Shown one piece after another: positions 14,174 through 21,948 of a DNA stretch of 21,986 nucleotides. The position numbers were made by a program, and so were the translations under genes. Origin of the DNA: Pseudomonadota bacterium (GTDB lineage: Bacteria > Pseudomonadota > Gammaproteobacteria > Xanthomonadales > Xanthomonadaceae); contig JAEXLY010000300.1 of the NCBI GenBank assembly GCA_023444765.1, positions 1 through 21,986 of the forward strand, written 5' to 3'. Below the pieces are notes generated by a model. That model saw nothing but the letters and a program-made list of their open reading frames with translations, did not search any database and was not told where the DNA came from. Every line of letters starts with the position of its first letter. Positions within the stretch are counted from its first letter, which is position 1.

Positions 14174-15199
14174 ATGCTCAGGATCGACATCCACGCCCAC
14201 TACCTGCCCCGCGACTGGCCGGACCTCGCCCGCAAGTACGGCGAGGCGCGCTTCCCGGTGATCCACCACACCGAGGACGGGCGCCACCGCATCTACAAGG
14301 ACGGCCGCTTCTTCCGCGAGATCTGGTCGCGCACCTGGGACGCGCGCGAACGCATCGAGGACTACGCCCGCTTCGGGGTGCAGGTGCAGGTGATCAGCAC
14401 CGTGCCGGTGATGTTCAGCTACTGGGCGCGTCCCCAGCACGCACTGGAGCTCCACCAGGCGCTCAACGACCACATGGCCGCCACCTGCCGCGACCATCCG
14501 CGCCACTACGCGGGCCTGGGCACCGTGCCGCTGCAGTCGCCGCGGCTGGCCGTGCAGGAGCTGGAGCGCTGCATCGACCAGCTGGGCCTGCAGGGCGTGC
14601 AGATCGGCTCGCACGTCACCGGGCCCGATGGCACCCACTGGAACCTGGACGCGCCCGAGCTGTTCCCGTTCTTCGAGGCCGCCGCGGAACTGGGCGCGGC
14701 CATCCTGGTGCACCCCTGGGACATGATGGGCACGGACACCATGCCCAAGTACTGGCTGCCGTGGCTGGTGGGCATGCCGGCCGAGCAGTCGCGCGCGGCC
14801 TGTTGCCTGGTGTTCGGCGGCGTGCTCGAGCGCCTTCCGAAGCTGAAGGTCTGCATGGCCCACGGCGGCGGCAGTTTCCCCTACACCATCGGCCGCATCG
14901 AACACGGCTTCAACATGCGGCCCGACCTGGTGGCCACCGACAACCCGCACAACCCGCGCGACTACCTGCGCCGGCTGTACTTCGACTCCTGGGTGGCCGA
15001 TCCGCGCGCGCTGCGCTATCTGCTCGACACCTGCGGCGTGGACCGGGTGATGCTGGGCACCGACTACCCCTTCCCCCTGGGCGAACAGGAACCTGGCGCC
15101 GGCATCGAACAGCTCGGGCTCGCCGATTCCGAACGCGCCCGCCTCTACCACGGTACCGCGCTGGAATGGCTCGGCCTGCCGGCCTCGCGCTTCGCATGA
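14174..15199 (+). CDS. nbaD: 2-amino-3-carboxymuconate-6-semialdehyde decarboxylase (ACMSD)
   Basis: Zn-dependent amidohydrolase-fold decarboxylase that turns ACMS into 2-aminomuconate semialdehyde and CO2. It thus commits the pathway to catabolism rather than quinolinate and NAD synthesis. The 341-residue protein has the expected metal and catalytic residues: His7 and His9 (IDIHAHYLP), His180 (LVHPWD), His230 (MAHGGGSFPY) and Asp297 (GTDYPFPLGE). The start at 14174 is set by the TACAAT box six bases before it and by the family's N-terminus; an in-frame ATG at 14132 is unlikely. kynU follows after 55 bases with its own -10 box. Confidence 0.96.
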   Translation: MLRIDIHAHYLPRDWPDLARKYGEARFPVIHHTEDGRHRIYKDGRFFREIWSRTWDARERIEDYARFGVQVQVISTVPVMFSYWARPQHALELHQALNDHMAATCRDHPRHYAGLGTVPLQSPRLAVQELERCIDQLGLQGVQIGSHVTGPDGTHWNLDAPELFPFFEAAAELGAAILVHPWDMMGTDTMPKYWLPWLVGMPAEQSRAACCLVFGGVLERLPKLKVCMAHGGGSFPYTIGRIEHGFNMRPDLVATDNPHNPRDYLRRLYFDSWVADPRALRYLLDTCGVDRVMLGTDYPFPLGEQEPGAGIEQLGLADSERARLYHGTALEWLGLPASRFA

Positions 15200-15242
15200 T
15201 CGGTACGCGGCCGACACAGGGCCATCCCTCGGTCCGGCCTCC

Positions 15243-15248
15243 TACAAT
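15243..15248 (+). promoter_or_regulatory. -10 box (TACAAT) of kynU
   Basis: TACAAT ends six bases before the ATG at 15255, the same arrangement as at the decarboxylase gene and sbcB. It suggests a leaderless kynU mRNA with its own start. Confidence 0.55.
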
Positions 15249-15254
15249 GACCGC

Positions 15255-16541
15255 ATGACCGACCTGTACGCCGACGACCACGCCCGCCACCTGGACACGA
15301 CCGACCCGCTGCCCAGCCTGCGCGGCGAGTTCCACCTGCCGCACCACGACGGCGCCGAACAGGCCTATTTCTGCGGCAACTCGCTCGGCCTGCAGCCGCG
15401 CGGCGTGCGCGCCCATGTCGGGCAGGTGCTGGAGAAGTGGGCGACCGAGGCGGTGGAAGGCCACTTCACGGGCCAGGCGCAGTGGATGTCCTACCACGAA
15501 CTGGTGCGGGATCCGCTCGCCGGCGTGGTCGGTGCGCTGCCCTCGGAGGTGGTGGCGATGAACTCGCTCACCGCCAACCTGCACCTGATGATGGTCAGCT
15601 TCTTCCGCCCGGCCGGCGAGCGCAATGCGATCCTGGTCGAGGCCGGCAGCTTTCCGTCCGACCGCTACGCGGTGGAATCGCAGCTGCGCTTCCACGGCCT
15701 GTCGCCACTACATTCGCTGATCGAAGTCGAACCCGACCAGGCCAACGGCACGGTCTCGATGCAGGCGATCGAACAGGCGATCGCCACACATGGTCCGCGA
15801 CTGGCGCTGGTGCTGTGGCCCGGCGTGCAGTACCGCACGGGCCAGGCCTTCGACATCGGCGCCATCGCCCGCATGGCGCAGGCAGCGGGTGCCGTGGCGG
15901 GCTTCGACCTGGCCCATGCGGTGGGCAACTTGCCGCTGGCGCTGCACGACAGCGGCGCGGATTTCGCGGTGTGGTGCCACTACAAGTACATGAATGCCGG
16001 ACCCGGCGCGGTGGCGGGCTGCTTCGTGCACGAGCGCCATGCACGCACCGACCGCCCGCGCTTCGCCGGCTGGTGGGGCCACGAACCGGCCACGCGTTTC
16101 CGCATGGGCCCGGAGTTCGTGCCCACGGCCGGCGCCGATGGCTGGCAGCTGAGCAATCCCCCGATCCTGGGCCTGGCGCCGCTGCGCGCCTCGCTGGAGC
16201 TGTTCACCAGCGCAGGCATGGATGCGCTGCGCGCGAGATCCGAACGCCTCACCGGTTACCTGGAAGCCCTGGTCGATGCGCGCCTGGGCGAGACGCTGCA
16301 GGTGATCACCCCGCGCGAGCCGGCCCGCCGTGGCTGCCAGCTGTCGCTGCGGGTGACGCGCGGCCGCGGCCTGTCCGGCCGCGAGGCGGGCCGCTCGCTG
16401 TTCGAGTTCCTGGGAAGCCAGGGCATCGTGGGCGACTGGCGCGAACCGGACGTGATCCGCATCTCGCCCACCCCGCTCTACAACACGCACACCGACGTAC
16501 TGCGCTTCGCGCGCGCGGTCGAACAGTGGGCGGCCGGGTGA
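15255..16541 (+). CDS. kynU: Kynureninase
   Basis: PLP-dependent hydrolase that cleaves kynurenine or 3-hydroxykynurenine to (3-hydroxy)anthranilate and alanine. The 428-residue length is normal. The N-terminal YFCGNSLGLQPRG (38-50), the phosphate-binding region NSLTANLH (103-110), FDLAHAVGN (217-225) and the Schiff-base lysine Lys244 in CHYKYMNAGPG all fit the family, as do GWWGH and the C-terminal DVIRISPTPLYNTHTDV. Since 3-hydroxyanthranilate dioxygenase and kmo flank it, the 3-hydroxy substrate is the likely physiological one. The stop is at 16541, followed by the repeat-bounded GIY-YIG cassette that separates it from kmo. Confidence 0.97.
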   Translation: MTDLYADDHARHLDTTDPLPSLRGEFHLPHHDGAEQAYFCGNSLGLQPRGVRAHVGQVLEKWATEAVEGHFTGQAQWMSYHELVRDPLAGVVGALPSEVVAMNSLTANLHLMMVSFFRPAGERNAILVEAGSFPSDRYAVESQLRFHGLSPLHSLIEVEPDQANGTVSMQAIEQAIATHGPRLALVLWPGVQYRTGQAFDIGAIARMAQAAGAVAGFDLAHAVGNLPLALHDSGADFAVWCHYKYMNAGPGAVAGCFVHERHARTDRPRFAGWWGHEPATRFRMGPEFVPTAGADGWQLSNPPILGLAPLRASLELFTSAGMDALRARSERLTGYLEALVDARLGETLQVITPREPARRGCQLSLRVTRGRGLSGREAGRSLFEFLGSQGIVGDWREPDVIRISPTPLYNTHTDVLRFARAVEQWAAG

Positions 16542-16667
16542 GGAATCAACCGATCTGGTCGTCCAGAAGTCCCCACGGCGGCGTGACCCGGCTTCCGGGG
16601 ATGCCCAAAGCTGGGCGCCCCGCGTCTCCCTGCGGCGCCTCCCAGCAGAGACTCGAACAACGTCGAT

Positions 16668-16703
16668 CCGTCATCCCCGCGCAGGCGGGGACCCAGCGTC
16701 TTC
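16668..16703 (+). repeat. Left inverted repeat of the GIY-YIG cassette
   Basis: A 36-base unit whose complement recurs at 17029-17064 with 33 of 36 positions identical. It contains the internal hairpin CCCCGC-GCAG-GCGGGG. This is the GTCATCCCCGC...GCGGGGAnCCAG type of palindromic repeat found dispersed in many proteobacterial genomes. It ends 28 bases before the GIY-YIG start codon. Confidence 0.85.
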
Positions 16704-16731
16704 CACCACCCCCGCCACGGACGGCAAACCC

Positions 16732-17061
16732 ATGCACCGGCAACCCGCCACCTACATCCTCGCCAGCCGCCGCAATCGCACGCTGTACATCGGCGTCACC
16801 GGCGATCTCGTCCGCCGCATCTGGCAGCATCGCGAACACCTTCTGCCTGGATTCACCAATCGCCACGCGATCACGCGGGTGGTCTGGTACGAACTGCATG
16901 CAACCATGGAGGCGGCGATCATCCGCGAGAAGCGGCTCAAGCGGTGGAATCGGGCGTGGAAGATCCGGCTGGTCGAACAGGCGGATCCCTACTGGAACGA
17001 CCTGTGGCCCCATCTGGCAGCTGGAGCCGGAGACACTGGATCCCCGCCTGCGCGGGGATGA
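16732..17061 (+). CDS. GIY-YIG domain nuclease, small single-domain type
   Basis: Predicted endonuclease of the small GIY-YIG (URI, COG2827-like) family, 109 residues. The motif is TYILASRRNRTLYIG (7-21), followed by DLVRRIWQHRE (25-35). A likely catalytic Glu lies in IIREKRLKRW (near 66), and the family ending appears as DPYWNDL (85-91), with Asp where NPxWxDL usually has Asn. The last ten residues (GDTGSPPARG) and the stop codon are encoded by the right inverted repeat, so gene and repeat are physically fused. It lies between kynU and kmo but has no obvious role in tryptophan catabolism, and no clear Shine-Dalgarno or promoter is visible. It is probably a mobile or formerly mobile unit. The DNA target is unknown. 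Confidence 0.9.
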   Translation: MHRQPATYILASRRNRTLYIGVTGDLVRRIWQHREHLLPGFTNRHAITRVVWYELHATMEAAIIREKRLKRWNRAWKIRLVEQADPYWNDLWPHLAAGAGDTGSPPARG

Positions 17062-17064
17062 CGG
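17029..17064 (-). repeat. Right inverted repeat of the GIY-YIG cassette
   Basis: Inverse copy of 16668-16703 with three mismatches. It holds an 8-bp hairpin (ATCCCCGC-GCAG-GCGGGGAT when read on the minus strand). It encodes the last residues and stop codon of the GIY-YIG protein. I could not see a convincing target-site duplication outside the two arms. Confidence 0.85.
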
Positions 17065-17136
17065 CGGTCGTTTACGTCGAGGTGCCGCACGGTGCCGTTG
17101 CGCAACCGCACAGATGAAGGGACTCCCGGGACTTCG

Positions 17137-18495
17137 ATGAACGCAGCCGGCAATCGCAGCATCACCATCATCGGCGCCGGGCTGGCGGGGACCCTGCTGG
17201 CCACGCTGCTGGCGCAGCGCGGCTGGGCCGTGGAGGTGTTCGAGCGGCGCGGAGACCCGCGCGTGCATGGCTATGCGGGTGGGCGCTCGATCAACCTCGC
17301 GCTGGCCGAGCGCGGGCTGCATGCGCTGCGGCAGGCGGGGGCCGATCCGGGCGTCATGCGGCAGGCGGTGATGATGCGCGGGCGCATGGTGCATCCGCTG
17401 GGCGGCGAACCGGAGCTGCAGCGCTACGGCCGCGACGACAGCGAGGTGATCTGGTCGATCAACCGCGGCGAGCTCAACATCGTCCTGATCGAGACCGCCG
17501 AAGCGGCCGGCGCCACGCTGCACTTCGACCGCGGACTGGACAGCGTGGATTTCGACTCCGGCACCCTGCACGTCCGCGGCGAGGATCACGACGAGGTCCG
17601 CCCGTTCCACACCCTGGTCGGGGCGGACGGCGCCGGCTCCACCCTGCGCGCGCAGATGGCGCGCCACGCCGACCTCGGCGAGCGCACCGAGTGGCTGGAC
17701 CACGGTTACAAGGAGCTCGAGATTCCGCCCGGACCGCACGGCGGCTTCCGCATCGAGCCCAATGCGCTGCACATCTGGCCGCGCGGCCACTACATGTGCA
17801 TCGCCCTGCCCAACGACGAGCGTACCTTCACCGTCACCCTGTTCATGCCGCATGCCGGCGCGTACCCGAGCTTTGCGACAGTACCCGACGGCGCCGCGGC
17901 GCGCGCCCTGTTCGAGGAACAGTTCGCCGACGCCGTCCCGCTGATCCCGATGCTCGAGGAGGACTACGACCGTAATCCGACCGGCCAGCTCGGCACGCTC
18001 TACCTGGACCGCTGGCACCTGGACGGACGCGCGGTGCTGCTGGGCGACGCTGCGCACGCGATGGTGCCTTTCCACGGGCAGGGGATGAACTGCGCGTTCG
18101 AAGACTGCGTGGCGCTGGCCGACCACCTGGACCGCGCGCCCGACATCGCCGCCGCCTATGCCGCTTTCGCCGCGCAGCGCATGCCCGATGCCGCGGCGAT
18201 CCAGCACATGGCGCTGGAGAACTACATCGAGATGCGCGACCGCGTGGACGATCGCGGCTACCGCCTGCAGCGCGCGCTCGAGCTGCAGCTGCAGGCGCGG
18301 CATCCGGAGCGATTCATCCCGCACTACGCCATGGTCAGCTTCATGCGCATCCCCTACTCGCTGGCGCTGGCGCGCAGCGAGATCCAGCGCGGCATCCTGG
18401 AGCGTGCGACGCAGGGGCTGAAGACGCTCGACGGCGTCGACTGGGCGTCGCTGGATGCGGACGTGCTGGAAAGGCTCACACCGATCGCCGGGTAG
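17137..18495 (+). CDS. kmo: Kynurenine 3-monooxygenase
   Basis: FAD- and NADPH-dependent aromatic hydroxylase: kynurenine plus O2 gives 3-hydroxykynurenine. The 452-residue length is typical. The FAD-binding GAGLAG (13-18) is followed by Glu36 at the end of the second strand (VFERR). GRSINLALAERG (49-60) is a KMO signature, and the second FAD motif GDAAHAMVPFHGQGMNCAFEDC begins at residue 303. The ATG at 17137 is preferred to an in-frame GTG at 17092, since the extra 15 residues look unrelated to the family; GGGA lies nearby but is weak. In relatives kmo would be expected directly after kynU; here the GIY-YIG cassette intervenes. Confidence 0.96.
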   Translation: MNAAGNRSITIIGAGLAGTLLATLLAQRGWAVEVFERRGDPRVHGYAGGRSINLALAERGLHALRQAGADPGVMRQAVMMRGRMVHPLGGEPELQRYGRDDSEVIWSINRGELNIVLIETAEAAGATLHFDRGLDSVDFDSGTLHVRGEDHDEVRPFHTLVGADGAGSTLRAQMARHADLGERTEWLDHGYKELEIPPGPHGGFRIEPNALHIWPRGHYMCIALPNDERTFTVTLFMPHAGAYPSFATVPDGAAARALFEEQFADAVPLIPMLEEDYDRNPTGQLGTLYLDRWHLDGRAVLLGDAAHAMVPFHGQGMNCAFEDCVALADHLDRAPDIAAAYAAFAAQRMPDAAAIQHMALENYIEMRDRVDDRGYRLQRALELQLQARHPERFIPHYAMVSFMRIPYSLALARSEIQRGILERATQGLKTLDGVDWASLDADVLERLTPIAG

Positions 18496-18534
18496 GACAG
18501 CGGCAGCGGAAAGCAACCGCATGGCGCCCGGGCC

Positions 18535-18540
18535 TACAAT
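18535..18540 (+). promoter_or_regulatory. -10 box (TACAAT) of sbcB
   Basis: TACAAT ends six bases before the ATG at 18547. It marks the start of a new transcription unit after kmo and suggests a leaderless mRNA. Confidence 0.55.
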
Positions 18541-18546
18541 GCCCCC

Positions 18547-19992
18547 ATGGGCAACAGCTTCCTGTTCTACGACCTGGAAACCTTCGGCGCCGACCCGCGC
18601 CGCACCCGCATCGCGCAGTTCGCGGCGATCCGGACCGACGAGGACCTCAACGAGATCGAGGAGCCCATCGATTTCCTGGTGCGCCCGGCCGACGACCTGC
18701 TGCCCTCGCCGGACGCCACGCTCGTCACCGGACTGGCACCGCAGCGCGCGCTGGCCGAGGGCGTGCCGGAAGCCGAGGCCTTCGCCCGCATCTTCGAGGC
18801 GATGTCGCGCCCGCAGACCTGCACGCTGGGCTACAACTCGCTGCGTTTCGACGACGAGTTCGTGCGCTACGGCCTGTACCGCAATTTCTACGATCCCTAC
18901 GAACGCGAGTGGCGCGGCGGCAACTGCCGCTGGGACCTGCTAGACGTGATGCGCCTGATGCACGCGTTGCGCCCGGAAGGCATCACCTGGCCGCAGCGCG
19001 ACGACGGCAAGGGCACCTCGTTCAAGCTCGAGCACCTGGCCGCCGCAAACGGCGTGCGCGTGGGCGATGCGCACGAGGCCCTGTCGGACGTGCGCGCCCT
19101 GATCGGCCTGGCGCGGCGCTTCCGGCAGGCGCAGCCGCGGCTCTGGGACTACGCCCTGCGCCTGCGCGACAAGCGTCATGTGGCCACCCTTCTCGACGCC
19201 GTGGCCATGGAGCCGGTGCTGCACGTCTCGCAGCGCTACCCGGCCACGCGCCTGTGCGCGGCGGCGGTGGTGCCGATCACCCGCCATCCACGCATCGAAA
19301 GCCGCATGATCGTGTTCGATCTCGACGCCGATCCCGAGGTCCTGCTGCGCATGGATTCCGAGGCGATCGCCGCGCGCCTGTACCTGCGCGCCGACCAGTT
19401 GCCGGAAGGCCAGGCACGCATCCCGCTCAAGGAGGTCCATCTCAACCGCTGCCCGGCCATCGTCCGCTGGGAGCACCTGCGCGCCGAGGATTTCCAGCGC
19501 CTGTCGATCGATCCGGAACTGGCCCGGACGCGCGCGGCGCGATTGCGCGAGGCAGGCCCGGAACTGGCCGAGAAACTGCGCCGCGTCTATGCACTCCAGC
19601 GCGAACAGCCCGTCGCCGATGCCGATGCCGCGCTCTACGACGGCTTCCTGCAGGACGGCGACAAGCGCCTGTTCGCCGAAGTGCGGTCCACGCCGCCGGA
19701 AGCGCTGGGCGCGCGCGCCTTCGGCTTCCGCGACCCGCGCCTGCCGGAGCTGCTGTTCCGCTACCGCGCCCGCAACTGGCCGCACACCCTCGACGCCGTC
19801 GAACGCCAGCGCTGGGACCACTTCCGTCGCCAGCGCCTGGCCGACGACAGTGCGCAGTCCGAACTCGGTTTCACGCCCTATTTCCAGCGCATCGCCACAC
19901 TGCGCGCCGAGCACGCCGGCGATGCCGCGCGCCTCGCCCTGCTCGACCAGCTCCAGGCCTGGGGCCAACACCTGCACGCATCCCTGGCATGA
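18547..19992 (+). CDS. sbcB: Exodeoxyribonuclease I
   Basis: 3'-5' single-strand DNA exonuclease acting in recombination and mismatch repair. The 481-residue protein has the DEDDh active site: Asp9 and Glu11 (FYDLETFG), the Asp-Asp-Glu of NSLRFDDEFVRYG (near 98-110), His176 and Asp181 (DAHEALSDVRA). Segments typical of the ExoI SH3-like and C-terminal domains follow, such as RIPLKEVHLNRCP. The length is close to that of E. coli ExoI. The stop overlaps the next start as ATGA, making the DUF2461-like gene its operon partner. Confidence 0.96.
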   Translation: MGNSFLFYDLETFGADPRRTRIAQFAAIRTDEDLNEIEEPIDFLVRPADDLLPSPDATLVTGLAPQRALAEGVPEAEAFARIFEAMSRPQTCTLGYNSLRFDDEFVRYGLYRNFYDPYEREWRGGNCRWDLLDVMRLMHALRPEGITWPQRDDGKGTSFKLEHLAAANGVRVGDAHEALSDVRALIGLARRFRQAQPRLWDYALRLRDKRHVATLLDAVAMEPVLHVSQRYPATRLCAAAVVPITRHPRIESRMIVFDLDADPEVLLRMDSEAIAARLYLRADQLPEGQARIPLKEVHLNRCPAIVRWEHLRAEDFQRLSIDPELARTRAARLREAGPELAEKLRRVYALQREQPVADADAALYDGFLQDGDKRLFAEVRSTPPEALGARAFGFRDPRLPELLFRYRARNWPHTLDAVERQRWDHFRRQRLADDSAQSELGFTPYFQRIATLRAEHAGDAARLALLDQLQAWGQHLHASLA

Positions 19993-20675
19993 CGACCTAT
20001 TTCACCGACAAGTCGCTGAAGTTCCTCCGCTCGCTGGCGCGCCACAACGAGCGCGCCTGGTTCCTCGCCCACAAGGACGACTACGAAACGCAGGTGCGCG
20101 AGCCGTTCCAGCGCCTGCTCGACGACCTGCAGGGCCCGCTGGCGGAAGTGAGCCTGCATTTCCGCTCCGATTCGCGCAAGGTCGGTGGCTCGATGTTCCG
20201 CATCCAGCGCGACACGCGCTATGCCAGCGACAAGACGCCCTACAAGCAATGGCAGGGTGCGCGGCTCTACCACGAGCGTTTCCGCGAAGTGCCTGCGCCG
20301 TCGTTCTACCTGCATCTGCAGCCGGGCGGCAGCTTCTTCGGCGGCGGCATCTGGCACCCCGACACGCCGGTACAGCGGCGCATCCGCCAGTTCATCTTCG
20401 ACAACCCGGGTGGCTGGAAGGCGGCTGCGCACGCACCGGCGTTCCGGCGGCGCTACGAGCTCGACAACGACGAGATGCTGGTGCGCCCGCCGCGCGGATT
20501 CCCGGCCGGGTTCGAGTTCATCGACGACCTGCGCCACCGCAACTTCGTGGCCTGGCGGCCGATCGAAGACGGCGTGATGCTGGGCCCGCGCCTGCTTCCC
20601 ACGCTGCAGAAGGACCTGCACGCCCTGGCGCCGTTCATGGATTATCTCTGCGCCTCGCTGGACCTGGAGTTCTGA
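19989..20675 (+). CDS. DUF2461-family protein
   Basis: A 228-residue protein of the DUF2461 (TIGR02453-type) family, whose function is not established. Characteristic segments are FLRSLARHNERAWFLAHKDDYE (12-33), SMFRIQRDTRYASDKTPYKQW (68-88), FYLHLQPGGSFFGGGIWHP (104-122) and GFPAGFEFIDDLRHRNFVAW. There is no signal peptide or membrane segment. The ATG overlaps the sbcB stop (ATGA), and its own stop overlaps the next start (TGATG), so three proteins are translated as a coupled set. Confidence 0.9.
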   Translation: MTTYFTDKSLKFLRSLARHNERAWFLAHKDDYETQVREPFQRLLDDLQGPLAEVSLHFRSDSRKVGGSMFRIQRDTRYASDKTPYKQWQGARLYHERFREVPAPSFYLHLQPGGSFFGGGIWHPDTPVQRRIRQFIFDNPGGWKAAAHAPAFRRRYELDNDEMLVRPPRGFPAGFEFIDDLRHRNFVAWRPIEDGVMLGPRLLPTLQKDLHALAPFMDYLCASLDLEF

Positions 20676-21214
20676 TGCGCAAGTGGCTCGTCCTGATCGT
20701 GCTACTGCTGGCCATCCTGCTCGCCTGGGTAGCGGCCGGCCCCTTCGTCGCCATGCATGCCATCGGCAAGGCCGTGCGGGAGGAGAATCCCGCGGCCCTG
20801 GCGCGGCACATCGACTTCCCGCCGTTTCGCGCCAGCCTCAAGGCCCAGCTCGGCGACCGCCTCGCCCGCAGCGTGGGCGTGGAGACGCAATCGGGCTGGC
20901 TCGGCGCCCTGGGCATGACCGTCGCCAACGAAGTCGCCGGCGGCGCGGTCGAACTGATGGTCACCCCCTACGGCATCGGCGCGCTGATCGAAGGCCGCAA
21001 GGTGTGGAACCGTGCCACCGGCATGCCACCACCGCGCACGCCGGAAGGCGCGGCGGTCCGTCCCGACCCGTGGCGCAACGCGCAGCGCCGCTACGAATCC
21101 ACCTCCCGCTTCACCGCCACCGTGCACACCGACGACGGCGCGCCCGTCGTGTTCGTCCTCACCCGCCACGGCCTGCGCTGGAAACTCTCGGACATCCGCC
21201 TGCCGCCGGGTTGA
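20675..21214 (+). CDS. DUF2939-like membrane-anchored protein
   Basis: The 179-residue protein begins with one strong hydrophobic helix (WLVLIVLLLAILLAWVAAGP, 4-23), an N-terminal anchor or uncleaved signal. PFVAMHAIGKAVREENPAALARHIDFPPFRASLKAQL follows, a layout typical of DUF2939 proteins. A final beta-rich part contains FTATVHTDDGAPVVFVLTRHGLRWKLSDIRLP. It most likely lies on the periplasmic face of the inner membrane. The function is unknown. It is the last gene of the sbcB operon and starts on the last base of the preceding stop codon. Confidence 0.88.
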   Translation: MRKWLVLIVLLLAILLAWVAAGPFVAMHAIGKAVREENPAALARHIDFPPFRASLKAQLGDRLARSVGVETQSGWLGALGMTVANEVAGGAVELMVTPYGIGALIEGRKVWNRATGMPPPRTPEGAAVRPDPWRNAQRRYESTSRFTATVHTDDGAPVVFVLTRHGLRWKLSDIRLPPG

Positions 21215-21585
21215 ACTCCGCCGCGACCGGGGCGGGCGCGACTGCGGCCGTTGCGACCTCGCGGCGCCGCCACGCCGTCTCCGTCATTGCATCTTCCCCG
21301 CAGGCGAACCCAGCGCCATCGCGCGACTGCTCGTACCCTGAAGCGGCGCCATCACCTCGTCACCCTCGCGAGCCAACTCCACCCTCGCCCGCGCAGGCGG
21401 GGGACCCGGCGTTCCCCGGTCCCGGGCGCGCCACAGCTGCCGCCCCCCCTGTCCGATCCCAGGTTGGCCCCGCGTTCTCTCCCATGCATCCGATGTCGAT
21501 CCGGCCGAAACGCGGCCGGATCCAGGGGGCGGCGAAGGAGTGCCCGTCCGGCGTGCGCCGCGCGGCCATCGAGGGAGCAGGACAC
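21215..21585. other. Intergenic gap with a degenerate repeat copy
   Basis: No credible gene lies here. The only recognisable element is the degenerate palindromic repeat near 21383-21417. The Shine-Dalgarno-like GGGAG/AGGA just before 21586 serves the next gene. I see no convincing promoter. Confidence 0.55.
21383..21417 (+). repeat. Degenerate copy of the GIY-YIG-flanking repeat
   Basis: The sequence around GCCCGCGCAGGCGGGGGACC matches the centre of the repeats at 16668-16703 and 17029-17064 and keeps a CCCGC-GCAG-GCGGG hairpin (21388-21401). It differs at several positions and lacks the TCAT start. It is a solo copy with no nuclease gene beside it. Confidence 0.55.
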
Positions 21586-21939
21586 ATGAAAGACACGAAG
21601 AAGAACGCGTCGGTCGAGGACGCGCTGATGGAACAGCTCCGCTATGGCGGATTCGACAAGCAGAACCTCGCCGACCTGGTGAAGGTCGCCGCGAGCATCC
21701 ACAAGGGCGGCCTGGAACACCTGCGCGGCTTTCCCCTGGGCAAACCACCGATCGTCGACGGCCTGCGCCTGAGCGGCGACATCAGCCTGGACGCTGTCGG
21801 CCGGCTGCTGCAGGAGATCCTGCCGCAGACCTCGCGCGTCTCGGGTCTGCGCCTCTTTCCGAAGGGCATCCCGTGGCCCGAGGTCTACCACGTGGACGTC
21901 GACCTCGGCGCACCCGTGCAGCAGCAGCACGGCTTCTGA
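21586..21939 (+). CDS. Hypothetical protein, 117 aa
   Basis: I do not recognise a family. The protein starts MKDTKKNASVEDALMEQLRYGG and is preceded by GAGGGAGCAGGA, a good ribosome-binding region. It has a helical N-terminal half (QNLADLVKVAASIHKGGLE, about 26-44) and then GLRLSGDISLDAVGRLLQEILPQ (59-81). The C-terminal half is more strand-like, with GLRLFPKGIPWPEVYHVDVD. There is no signal peptide or membrane segment. Composition and start context look like a real gene. A further possible start lies nine bases after the stop. Confidence 0.7.
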   Translation: MKDTKKNASVEDALMEQLRYGGFDKQNLADLVKVAASIHKGGLEHLRGFPLGKPPIVDGLRLSGDISLDAVGRLLQEILPQTSRVSGLRLFPKGIPWPEVYHVDVDLGAPVQQQHGF

Positions 21940-21948
21940 GGCACGGGC

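Noticed and set aside
16668..17064. CRISPR or classical insertion sequence at the repeat-flanked gene
   Set aside because: There are only two inverted arms, no regularly spaced direct repeats, no transposase and no visible target duplication.
16546..18522. A 658-codon minus-strand open frame across the GIY-YIG gene and kmo
   Set aside because: It is opposite two genes with clear catalytic motifs, and its composition is that of a shadow frame.
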